Source of the DNA: Rhodospirillales bacterium
GTDB taxonomy: Bacteria > Pseudomonadota > Alphaproteobacteria > Rhodospirillales > JAOUPW01
Reading direction: 5' to 3'
DNA: 6,845 nucleotides
NCBI GenBank assembly: GCA_029879665.1
Contig: JAOUPW010000100.1
Span: 1 to 6,845, forward strand
The notes under the pieces are model-generated. The model had not been told where the DNA came from. It saw only the letters and a list, made by a program, of their open reading frames with translations, and made no database searches. Below, one piece after another: positions 1-5,852 of the stretch. The position numbers and the translations under genes were made by a program. How positions within the stretch are numbered: the first letter of the stretch is position 1; each line of letters opens with the position of its first letter.

Positions 1-1438
1 CAGGGGAGAAGGTGGAGCGGTCGATGACCTTTATGCCTTAGGCGTTAGTTTAGTCTTTCATTTGCTTGGCTATAATCCCTTAGCGGATATGACGGACAAC
101 GATCTGATCGTTTCCAAGATCGAACAAGGAACCTATGCCACGCTTTGCGGAAAAACAAGAATACCTATTTCCATGTTGGAACCCGTACGGGGATTTTTAA
201 CCGATGATCCCGATGAACGGTGGGGTTTGGAATCGTTGGAAATGTGGCTTGGTGGACGGCAAAGTACACCAATACAAAAAAAGGTGATTTACAAATCAGA
301 CACTCCCTTTACCTTTATGGATAAAAAACATTTTACGACTAGAACATTGGCCTTAAGTTTCAGCCAAAATACATCGGAAGCGTTGCGCGTTATAAAAGAA
401 GGTGGATTAGGGAAGTGGATTCGCAAAGACTTCGGCAACGTAATAATGGCCGACGATTATGAAAATGAAATCGAAGTAAACACTAAAACCGAACTCGTCC
501 CGGTTGGCGGTGAAGAAGTTTTTATCAGCAAAATTTGTATGATTCTTGATCCCCTGGCTCCGATCCATTTTAAGGGACTTTCATTTATGCCGAAGGGGTT
601 TGGTTGGGTATTGGCGACGGAAGTTCTTCAACGGGGAGATGCTCAAAGAGCTGCTGAGGCTCTATCCAAGAGTCTTCCGGCATATTGGGTTTCTGCGCAG
701 TTGGAATACAGTCCGGAACATTCAAATCTCAATAAGGAATTCAAGCAATTGCGCGGTTTTCTTCAAATCAACGATTTAGGATATGGGTTGGAGCGTTGCT
801 TGTATGAACTCAATAAATATCTCCCTTGTCAGAGTCCTTTCGTTTCCAAGGAGCATGTGATCCATGTATATGATCTTATGTTTGCCCTCGATAGGATCTC
901 AAGCAGTGTAGATAATAGTCTGAAACCGATCGACCGGCATATTGCTGCGTTTGTAAGCGCCAAGGTCGATCACGATATTTCGCCCCATCTCAAGTCTTTG
1001 GCATCTCCTCTGCCCGATAAATCAATCATCGGGATTTTAAGTCTTCTGGCTTTTCTGCAATGGCGTCTCAAGATAGATGCCCTGCACGGCCTTTCTTCAT
1101 GGGTCGGAGGATTATTGAAACCGGCAGTCGATTCTTATCACAGTAGAAAAGTCAGAAAAGAAGTTCAGCGAGAAGTCACTAAATGCATTGATACAGGCAT
1201 TCTTCCGGAATTATTTGATGTTATCGATAATTCGGCAAAGAGGAATAAAGACATTGAAGGATTTAAGGCGGCCGTCAAGCAATTCGCTGAAACTGAATCC
1301 GAACTTAAGAGTATAGATGTCACCGAAGCAGGTTCTTCGGAATCGGCTGAACATCTGGGCCGGCAAGCCGCCGCGATGATTTCTGTCATCATATCTTTGA
1401 TTACTGTTTCCATCACGTTTCTGATGAAAATCTGGTAA
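1..1438 (+). CDS. Membrane-anchored Ser/Thr kinase-like protein, C-terminal part (5' end outside window)
   Basis: The frame is open from base 2 to the TAA at 1436-1438, giving 478 visible residues. A TTG at 62 or ATG at 89 would be internal: both lie inside a recognisable fold. Visible residues 8-14 (DDLYALG) match kinase subdomain IX, followed by a helix ending LLGYNP. Residues about 61-85 (PVRGFLTDDPDERW..) match the subdomain XI pattern with its conserved Arg at residue 73. The ATP-binding and catalytic loops lie left of the window, so active kinase versus pseudokinase cannot be decided. Residues about 86-450 match no family I recognise. They include a moderately hydrophobic stretch encoded around 1021-1071. 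The last about 22 residues form a hydrophobic helix, suggesting a C-terminal membrane anchor with the kinase part in the cytoplasm. It precedes a small membrane protein gene by 8 bases, probably in one operon. G+C is low compared with rluD. Confidence 0.75.
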   Translation, partial: RGEGGAVDDLYALGVSLVFHLLGYNPLADMTDNDLIVSKIEQGTYATLCGKTRIPISMLEPVRGFLTDDPDERWGLESLEMWLGGRQSTPIQKKVIYKSDTPFTFMDKKHFTTRTLALSFSQNTSEALRVIKEGGLGKWIRKDFGNVIMADDYENEIEVNTKTELVPVGGEEVFISKICMILDPLAPIHFKGLSFMPKGFGWVLATEVLQRGDAQRAAEALSKSLPAYWVSAQLEYSPEHSNLNKEFKQLRGFLQINDLGYGLERCLYELNKYLPCQSPFVSKEHVIHVYDLMFALDRISSSVDNSLKPIDRHIAAFVSAKVDHDISPHLKSLASPLPDKSIIGILSLLAFLQWRLKIDALHGLSSWVGGLLKPAVDSYHSRKVRKEVQREVTKCIDTGILPELFDVIDNSAKRNKDIEGFKAAVKQFAETESELKSIDVTEAGSSESAEHLGRQAAAMISVIISLITVSITFLMKIW

Positions 1439-1446
1439 GGTAAATC

Positions 1447-1923
1447 ATGGAGAATAAGAATCCCGATCAACGCTCTCAAGGTAAGCGGCGCGGTTCTATG
1501 GGAACATTTTGGTTTCTGGTAACCGCTCTCCTGTTGATAACCGTTGCCTTGCCGTCAATTATCATTGTTGGCGTCGGCATGTTGCCATCGATAGTGGCTT
1601 ATATCGTTGATAATTCGAAAGAGAAATACGCCGCCTTAAGTGTTAGCAGTATGAATTTTTGTGGGGTGTTTCCAGCGCTTTATAACATATGGACCGGAAG
1701 CCACTCATTTGATGGCGCCATATCAACTCTCTCGGATCCCTTTACCCTTATGATTATGTATTCAGCGGCAGGGTTCGGATGGCTTTTTTTTATGTCAATT
1801 CCCACGATTGTAAGTACGTTCCTAACGGTCATGGCACAGCACCGCATTTCCCATCTCAGGGGTATCCAGAAACATATCATTGCGGAGTGGGGGGAAGAAG
1901 TTAGCCAACCACCAGGGCATTAG
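1447..1923 (+). CDS. Small multi-pass inner-membrane protein, function unknown
   Basis: This encodes 158 aa with no family name I can assign. The N-terminus is polar and basic (residues 1-18, with KRR at 13-15). Hydrophobic segments lie at about 20-54 (long enough for two helices), 62-82 and 98-129, so three or four membrane spans are likely. The C-terminal about 28 residues are charged and amphipathic (RISHLRGIQKHIIAEWGEEV) and probably cytoplasmic. There is no signal-peptide cleavage site, metal-binding motif or catalytic signature. The ATG at 1447 follows a TAAGG at 1436-1440 that overlaps the stop of the kinase-like gene, with a 6-base gap. This supports translational coupling to that gene and a joint role at the membrane. 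The coupling is inferred from layout only. The start is well supported; the function is not. Confidence 0.8.
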   Translation: MENKNPDQRSQGKRRGSMGTFWFLVTALLLITVALPSIIIVGVGMLPSIVAYIVDNSKEKYAALSVSSMNFCGVFPALYNIWTGSHSFDGAISTLSDPFTLMIMYSAAGFGWLFFMSIPTIVSTFLTVMAQHRISHLRGIQKHIIAEWGEEVSQPPGH

Positions 1924-1995
1924 AAGACTTTCCCAGTAGATGCTGAGCCATTGTATCTGTTTTACGCTGCCTGTGGGACAATAGAAGAATTCTAT

Positions 1996-2880
1996 CTAAA
2001 CGGCTACCCGCTGGTCTATGACGGCATTCCGTACTGACTTTTGTATTTTCTCATACGCCCGAACCTCGATTTGCCGGACACGTTCACGCGAAATCCCAAA
2101 ATGATGGGAAAGATATTCAAGTGTTGAAGGGTCTTCCTTAAGCCGTCGTTCTACTAATATTGAACGCTCCCGGTCTGAAAGAGACGTCAAGGCCCTGGCA
2201 AGAAGATGGCGTTTGGAACCAATTTCCTGATTCGTCGCCAATACCACTTCCTGGGTATCTTTTTCATCTTCCAGAAAATCCTGCCATTCACCTTGAGAAT
2301 CTTCACTAATCATGGCGTTAAGGGAATGATCATGGCTTGCAAGGCGCCGATTCATATTGATGACTTCCGTTTCCGGGACGTTCAGGTGTTGGGCGATTTG
2401 CGATACCTGTTCGATTGTCATGTCACCATCTTCAATAGCTTTGATCTGTCCCTTAATTTTACGAAGGTTGAAGAACAGCTTTTTTTGTGCAGCCGTTGTG
2501 CCCATTTTCACCAACGACCAGGAATGTAGGATGTATTCTTGGATGGAAGCCCGAATCCACCACATAGCATAGGTTGAAAACCTGAATCCCCGTTCGGGAT
2601 CAAATTTATTGATGGCCTGCATCAATCCAATATTACCTTCAGAAATAAGTTCACCAATCGGCAAGCCATATCCTTTGAAGCCCATGGCGATTTTAGCGGC
2701 TAATCGGAGGTGGCTGTTGACGATTCTGTGGGCAGCCGCATGATCCTTGTGATCTCGCCAGCGACGTGCGTACTCAAACTCGTCCTCAACTTCCAACATC
2801 GGAAAGGATCTAATTTCACGGAGATACCGGGACAGGTTTTCCTCGGGAGTCACGGAAGAAGTAACGTAATCCGTATTCAT
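1996..2880 (-). CDS. rpoH: RNA polymerase sigma-32 factor RpoH, copy A
   Basis: Heat-shock sigma factor of 294 aa, a typical RpoH length, that directs core RNA polymerase to chaperone and protease promoters. Region 1.2/2.1 begins near residue 16 (NLSRYLREI). Region 2 carries LISEGNIGLMQAINKFD (78-94) and FSTYAMWWIRASIQEYI (101-117), the core-binding and -10 recognition segment. The RpoH-specific box QKKLFFNLR is at 132-140, which separates it from RpoD and RpoS. Region 4.2 helix-turn-helix is at about 252-280 (FGISRERVRQIE). The ATG at 2880 is secure: an in-frame TAG lies 12 bases upstream, and AGGAG sits 6 bases before it. It is the distal of two tandem copies and ends 72 bases from the convergent membrane-protein gene with no clear intrinsic terminator. 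Its base composition looks somewhat AT-richer than copy B. The C-tail (residues 283-294) differs from copy B. Confidence 0.95.
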   Translation of the reverse strand: MNTDYVTSSVTPEENLSRYLREIRSFPMLEVEDEFEYARRWRDHKDHAAAHRIVNSHLRLAAKIAMGFKGYGLPIGELISEGNIGLMQAINKFDPERGFRFSTYAMWWIRASIQEYILHSWSLVKMGTTAAQKKLFFNLRKIKGQIKAIEDGDMTIEQVSQIAQHLNVPETEVINMNRRLASHDHSLNAMISEDSQGEWQDFLEDEKDTQEVVLATNQEIGSKRHLLARALTSLSDRERSILVERRLKEDPSTLEYLSHHFGISRERVRQIEVRAYEKIQKSVRNAVIDQRVAV

Positions 2881-2886
2881 GACATG

Positions 2887-2891
2887 CTCCT
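2887..2891 (-). promoter_or_regulatory. Ribosome binding site of rpoH copy A
   Basis: AGGAG on the minus strand ends 6 bases before the ATG at 2880. It overlaps an in-frame TAG, so no upstream in-frame start can extend the protein. This fixes the start of copy A. Confidence 0.75.
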
Positions 2892-3031
2892 AAATATCCA
2901 AATCAATAATTTTTTAGGCCGTGAAAGAACGAGTCCGATCACAAGAAAGCTTTTTCAGGCCCCAATTCGCTATTTCCTCCTTTGAAATGCATGGACAATG
3001 CCAATTCGTGTGAAAATGCAAAAAACTTGAA

Positions 3032-3045
3032 AAAACATATGTTTT
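3032..3045. repeat. Perfect 14-bp palindrome in the copy A leader/promoter region
   Basis: AAAACATATGTTTT reads the same on both strands. It lies about 150 bases upstream of the copy A ATG, next to the alternating TA run. It could be a binding site for a dimeric regulator or a by-product of AT-rich DNA. No partner regulator is visible in the window. Confidence 0.5.
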
Positions 3046-3116
3046 CCAAATAGATATATATAATATGGTGAAAAATTCCTGCCTGTACCGGGCCTGAAAT
3101 TGTGTTCAGGATTGGA

Positions 3117-3149
3117 TTATTCGCAAAATGAATTGCATTTTGCGAATAA
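3117..3149. repeat. Perfect inverted repeat, 14-bp arms with 5-base loop
   Basis: The arms TTATTCGCAAAATG (3117-3130) and CATTTTGCGAATAA (3136-3149) are perfect complements around AATTG. The site lies about 95 bases past the copy B stop and about 237 bases before the copy A ATG. As RNA it makes a stable but AT-rich stem. No U-run follows on the minus strand, so it is a poor intrinsic terminator. It may be an operator upstream of copy A, or a 3'-end hairpin that protects the copy B mRNA. The dyad itself is certain; its role is inference. Confidence 0.85.
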
Positions 3150-3155
3150 AAGGAA

Positions 3156-3168
3156 TTGCATAATGCAA
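3156..3168. repeat. Short dyad TTGCAT-A-ATGCAA, 6-bp arms
   Basis: Perfect 6-bp arms flank a central A, 6 bases beyond the larger inverted repeat. The octamer AATTGCAT occurs here at 3154-3161 and inside the large repeat at 3131-3138, a 23-base offset (about two helical turns). Two related dyads at this spacing could be paired operator sites. The sequence is loosely like TGCAA-type Fur/Mur family boxes of alphaproteobacteria, but the match is too weak to name a regulator. Confidence 0.5.
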
Positions 3169-3174
3169 AAGTCT

Positions 3175-3227
3175 GGGGGGCGTCTGGGAGGGGAATCAGA
3201 GAGGGAAGGAATAGAGCGAGGGAAAAA
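3175..3227 (-). terminator. Candidate Rho-utilisation (rut) tract after rpoH copy B
   Basis: On the minus strand, the sense strand of rpoH copy B, this 53-base stretch has 27 C and only 4 G by hand count. It starts about 18 bases after the stop codon. C-rich, G-poor, unstructured RNA is the known hallmark of Rho loading sites. No GC hairpin with a U-run follows copy B, so Rho-dependent termination is the natural alternative. On the plus strand it is a nearly pure purine tract. Confidence 0.4.
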
Positions 3228-3244
3228 TTTGATCCTGGTCGGTT

Positions 3245-4159
3245 CTAAATCTGCCCCGACATAAATGGCAGGTCTGAGGAATATGAGGTGGATTGAAGCG
3301 CAACCTCTTGGACAGATTCCTTAATTTTGGCGACGGCCCGGGCTTCGATCTGGCGCACCCGTTCACGTGAAATGCCGTAGTGTCTGCTAAGGTGTTCAAG
3401 GGTCAGCGGGTTTTCTTGCAGGTGTCTTTTGGTCACGATGTGACGCTCTCTGTCGCTAAGCTCCTTCAAGGCTCCGGCCAGCATTCTGCGACGTGTATCC
3501 AATTCTTCCATATTTCCGAGGAGAGATTCCTGGTCGGGGCTTTCATCGACGAGTATGTCCTGCCATTCCCCCATCCCGTCGCCCGCGAAGGTCACGTTCA
3601 GGGAAGGATCGGGGGAGGAAAGACGGCGGTTCATCTTGATAACCTCGCTTTCGGTAACGGATAACTTTTCGGCGACTGCAGAGACCTGATCCGGGGAAAG
3701 GTCCCCTTCTTCAATGGCTTTCATCTGTCCTTTGATCTTTCGCAGGTTGAAAAACAATTTCTTCTGCGAAGCAGTGGTACCGATTTTCACCATTGACCAG
3801 GAATGAAGGATGTATTCCTGAATGGCTGCCCTGATCCACCAGACCGCATAGGTGGAAAGACGAAACCCCCGGTCCGGATCGAACCGGTTGATTGCCTGCA
3901 TCATACCGACATTCCCTTCGGAGATCAGGTCGCCGAGAGGCAAGCCGTATCCTCGAAACCCCATGGCCGTTTTAGCGATCAGGCGCATATGGCTGGAAAC
4001 CAGCCTATGCGCGGCCTCCTCGTCCTTATGTTCCAGCCAGCGCCGGGCCAGCTCCAGTTCTTCTCCAGCTTCCAGCAGTGGATACTGATGGATCTGTCGC
4101 AAAAATTGGGGAAGGTTCCCCTCGGGAGAGGCCATCAGATGGAGGTGCGAGGTCGTCAT
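3245..4159 (-). CDS. rpoH: RNA polymerase sigma-32 factor RpoH, copy B
   Basis: Second heat-shock sigma factor, 304 aa. All RpoH landmarks are at the same residue numbers as copy A: LISEGNVGMMQAINRFD (78-94), the region 2.3/2.4 helix LSTYAVWWIRAAIQEYI (101-117), the RpoH box QKKLFFNLR (132-140), and the region 4.2 helix-turn-helix with YGISRERVRQIE (261-272). Identity to copy A is about 63% over 280 gap-free residues. It drops to 30-50% in the linker around 158-170 and at 210-230, and is highest across 51-150. The C-tail (residues 283-304) is about ten residues longer and unrelated. The ATG at 4159 is the first possible start, because an in-frame TAA lies 9 bases upstream. The ribosome binding site is weak (GAGAG about ten bases upstream). 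It lies 83 bp after rluD and looks GC-richer than copy A, closer to rluD, so it may be the ancestral locus. Confidence 0.95.
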   Translation of the reverse strand: MTTSHLHLMASPEGNLPQFLRQIHQYPLLEAGEELELARRWLEHKDEEAAHRLVSSHMRLIAKTAMGFRGYGLPLGDLISEGNVGMMQAINRFDPDRGFRLSTYAVWWIRAAIQEYILHSWSMVKIGTTASQKKLFFNLRKIKGQMKAIEEGDLSPDQVSAVAEKLSVTESEVIKMNRRLSSPDPSLNVTFAGDGMGEWQDILVDESPDQESLLGNMEELDTRRRMLAGALKELSDRERHIVTKRHLQENPLTLEHLSRHYGISRERVRQIEARAVAKIKESVQEVALQSTSYSSDLPFMSGQI

Positions 4160-4205
4160 GGTATTTTATCTCTCTTGAGCCTATCGAAAATCTACTCGAA
4201 AACCC

Positions 4206-4230
4206 ATAATACGTGAGTAATTAACTCAAG
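4206..4230 (-). promoter_or_regulatory. Possible promoter and dyad before rpoH copy B
   Basis: On the minus strand CTTGAG (4230-4225), 13 bases, then TATTAT (4211-4206). The CTTGAG element resembles the -35 of sigma-32 promoters and the 13-base gap fits them. TATTAT is closer to a housekeeping -10 and lacks the usual C-rich start. A dyad TGAGT-N5-ACTCA (4214-4228) overlaps the same bases. This would allow heat-shock autoregulation, but the match is partial. Read-through from rluD is the alternative. Confidence 0.25.
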
Positions 4231-4242
4231 TATAGAGATAAA

Positions 4243-5232
4243 TTACATTACATCTAAGCAGTCTATTAATTCATTGATATCATGTGGTAATGTAGATTCA
4301 AAACGTAAGGTTTTGTTTGTGGACGGATGCCTGAATCCGAGAATATATGCGTGTAAAGCTTGCCTATTGAACGTAGCGAGGGCCGCCCGGACATTTTCCG
4401 GCGCCTGCTTGATCCGGGAGCGAAGCGCTCCGCCATAGAGTGGGTCTCCGACGACGGAATGTCCACGGGTGCTCAGATGCACCCGAATCTGATGAGTTCG
4501 CCCCGTCGCCAGACGGCACTCCACCAAACTGGCAACGGAGCCAAGGGCGCGAACGGTTCGATAGCGGGTAAGGGCTTGCTTGCCGCCACGGCGGACCACA
4601 GCCATTTTCTTGCGATTGGCCGGATTGCGGCCAATGTTGCCTGAAATCTCACCCTGAGTGGGGGCGAGAATGCCCCATACAACCGCCAAATAGGCTCGCT
4701 CCAGGCTGTGCGCTTCGAACTGCCGGGACAGGTCCTGATGGGCCAGATCCGTTTTGGCGGCGACCATGAGGCCGCTGGTGTCCTTGTCCAGCCGATGGAC
4801 GATTCCGGGACGGGTGACGCCGCCAATCCCCGATAGGCTGTTTTTGCAATGGAATAGAAGCGCATTGACCAGTGTGCCGGCGGGATTCCCGGCGCCGGGA
4901 TGGACAACCAATCCTGCGGGCTTGTCGATAACGATCAGTTCATTGTCCTCGTAAACCACATTAAGCGGAATGTTTTCAGGTTCCGGAAGGGCCGATTCCG
5001 GAGCGGGCACGGTAATAAGGAAGGCCTGCCCTCGCCGCACCTTATAGGCAGGATCGGTTGCGGGGGTTCCCAAATCGTCAACAAGAACGACCCGGCCGCC
5101 CAGGATCAGGGCTTTGATCCGGGTTCTGGATAGATCCCCCAAAGCTTCGGCCAACAGCCGGTCGAGGCGATTGCCGGCCTTGTTTTCAGGAACCGGAACA
5201 GTAAAAGTGGTTGCGGAGTTTGAGGGGGTCAT
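4243..5232 (-). CDS. rluD: 23S rRNA pseudouridine synthase, RluD type
   Basis: RluA-family enzyme of 329 aa that isomerises uridine to pseudouridine in 23S rRNA. In E. coli RluD the targets are U1911, U1915 and U1917 in helix 69. An N-terminal S4 RNA-binding domain spans about 21-75 (NRLDRLLAEAL..SRTRIKALILGGRVVL). The catalytic domain starts with YEDNELIVIDKPAGLVVHPG (94-113). The catalytic motif is HRLDKDTSG (146-154), with Asp149 as the nucleophile by family knowledge. GRTHQIRVHL (244-253) and the late GDPLYGG (262-268) complete the family signature. RluD is preferred over RluC by overall length, the S4 domain and the alphaproteobacterial rluD-rpoH neighbourhood; specificity is not proven. 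The start at 5232 has almost no Shine-Dalgarno sequence. A TAAAAT -10-like element sits only about 10 bases upstream (5247-5242), which might mean a very short leader. Confidence 0.93.
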   Translation of the reverse strand: MTPSNSATTFTVPVPENKAGNRLDRLLAEALGDLSRTRIKALILGGRVVLVDDLGTPATDPAYKVRRGQAFLITVPAPESALPEPENIPLNVVYEDNELIVIDKPAGLVVHPGAGNPAGTLVNALLFHCKNSLSGIGGVTRPGIVHRLDKDTSGLMVAAKTDLAHQDLSRQFEAHSLERAYLAVVWGILAPTQGEISGNIGRNPANRKKMAVVRRGGKQALTRYRTVRALGSVASLVECRLATGRTHQIRVHLSTRGHSVVGDPLYGGALRSRIKQAPENVRAALATFNRQALHAYILGFRHPSTNKTLRFESTLPHDINELIDCLDVM

Positions 5233-5399
5233 GCTCTTGGTATTTTAAGGTAGGGAAACATGTTGGTACTCTTGGAACGGGTCAATGGAACGGAACTTGT
5301 GATTGGGGCCGGGCTCACGCTTCCCGGTTATGGACTATATCAGAAATCCGTCAACCCGGGGGGGTGCCTGTTCAGGGCGACCACCCTGAATGTCGGCCC
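5233..5399. other. Divergent spacer between rluD and the JAMM gene
   Basis: These 167 bp must hold start signals for both directions. The plus-strand reading frame of the JAMM gene stays open back to 5211, but the upstream residues do not resemble the family and would overlap rluD, so I treat this as non-coding. On the minus side TAAAAT (5247-5242) is a -10-like hexamer for rluD without a recognisable -35. On the plus side no promoter stands out. Confidence 0.5.
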
Positions 5400-5852
5400 G
5401 TGATTTACCTGAGCCGGAGCCAGATGAACGAGATCACTGCCTTCGCCGAGGCGGCCTATCCTGATGAATGCTGCGGGCTTCTGGCCGGTCACGGCGATGG
5501 CGCCGGGGATCTGATCGTGACCCGGGTAGTGGCCAGTGCCAACGTCAACGAAGTTCGGAGCCATGACCGTTTCGAGGTGGACCCCAAAGTCCGCTTCGAT
5601 TTGATGCGGGAACTTGATGGCGGACCGGATCGTATCATCGGCCATTATCATTCCCATCCCGACCATCCCGCTAAACCCTCCGGGCATGATCTCGACATGG
5701 CATTTGAACCGGACCTTGTTTGGCTTATCCTATCCGTTATGAACGGACGCGCCGGCGAGGTTACGACTCATTTCCTGGATCGGGAGCAGCGGATCGTCCG
5801 CACTGTCGGACTTGAGATAACTTCCGAAACGAATAGGGAAAAAAACGAGTGA
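5400..5852 (+). CDS. JAMM/MPN-domain (M67-type) zinc metallopeptidase-like protein
   Basis: A 150-aa single-domain protein, the normal length for bacterial standalone JAMM proteins. The zinc motif is complete: Glu23 in PDECCGLLAG (21-30), then His84 and His86, Ser94 and Asp97, spaced exactly H-x-H-x7-S-x2-D (84-97). This predicts hydrolysis of an isopeptide or peptide bond, in known relatives next to a ubiquitin-like or sulfur-carrier protein C-terminus. The known Mec protease of mycobacteria frees cysteine from CysO. No ThiS/MoaD/CysO-like gene is visible here, so the substrate is unknown. I chose GTG at 5400 because VIYLSRSQMNEI aligns with the usual MIxLS start of the family. ATG at 5424 is an alternative with GGAG 4 bases before it; it would lose the first strand. 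The 3' end overlaps the next gene by 4 bases, so the two are probably co-translated. Confidence 0.85.
   Translation: MIYLSRSQMNEITAFAEAAYPDECCGLLAGHGDGAGDLIVTRVVASANVNEVRSHDRFEVDPKVRFDLMRELDGGPDRIIGHYHSHPDHPAKPSGHDLDMAFEPDLVWLILSVMNGRAGEVTTHFLDREQRIVRTVGLEITSETNREKNE
5835..5840 (+). promoter_or_regulatory. Ribosome binding site of the threonine aldolase gene
   Basis: AGGGAA lies inside the end of the JAMM gene, 8 bases before the GTG at 5849. With the GTGA stop/start overlap it supports GTG as the start and coupled translation. Confidence 0.55.

Larger units (their letters stand above)
2881..3244. other. 364-bp non-coding spacer between the two rpoH genes
   Basis: No convincing gene is seen. 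Reading with transcription (minus strand), it begins after the copy B stop with a C-rich, G-poor tract (3227-3175). Next come two dyads (3168-3156 and 3149-3117), a small hairpin CCTGAA-N6-TTCAGG (3110-3093), and an AT-rich block including alternating TA around 3053-3064. A palindrome follows (3045-3032), then CGAATTGG twice (3008-3001 and 2969-2962), an orphan AAAGGAGG (2983-2976), and finally the copy A ribosome binding site. The length and content suggest that copy A has its own promoter and a leader region. I could not pick one -35/-10 pair with confidence: the AT-rich block offers several -10-like hexamers without a good -35. Confidence 0.6.

Noticed and set aside
62..1438. Treating TTG 62 (or ATG 89) as the true start of the kinase-like gene
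   Set aside because: The frame is open to the left edge, and residues upstream of 62 (DDLYALGVSLVF) belong to the same conserved kinase segment, so the gene is cut by the window.
1981..1995. Hairpin ATAGAA-GAA-TTCTAT between the convergent genes as a terminator
   Set aside because: The stem is only 6 bp and AT-rich with a 3-base loop and no U-run on either strand; too weak to call.
2206..2985. Plus-strand open frames across rpoH copy A
   Set aside because: They lie antisense to a strongly conserved sigma factor gene and have no recognisable domain or ribosome binding site.
3021..3064. Plus-strand CTTGAA at 3025-3030 as a sigma-32 promoter
   Set aside because: It points toward the 3' end of rpoH copy B with no plus-strand gene to drive, and lacks a C-rich -10.
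3093..3110. CCTGAA-N6-TTCAGG hairpin as an intrinsic terminator
   Set aside because: The stem has six pairs and is not followed by a U-run on either strand.
1996..4159. One of the rpoH copies being a pseudogene
   Set aside because: Both are full length with intact regions 2 and 4 and the RpoH box; no frameshift or internal stop is seen.
3196..4216. Open frames antisense to or out of frame with rpoH copy B, including a 137-codon plus-strand frame
   Set aside because: Shadows of the real coding frame, with low-complexity or basic compositions.
4266..5133. Alternative frames within rluD (up to 144 codons)
   Set aside because: They are rich in Pro, Arg and Ser as expected for GC-rich shadow frames; the RluD frame has every family motif intact.
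5211..5399. N-terminal extension of the JAMM protein (63 extra residues)
   Set aside because: It would overlap the rluD start on the other strand, the residues look non-coding, and the family begins near VIYLS.
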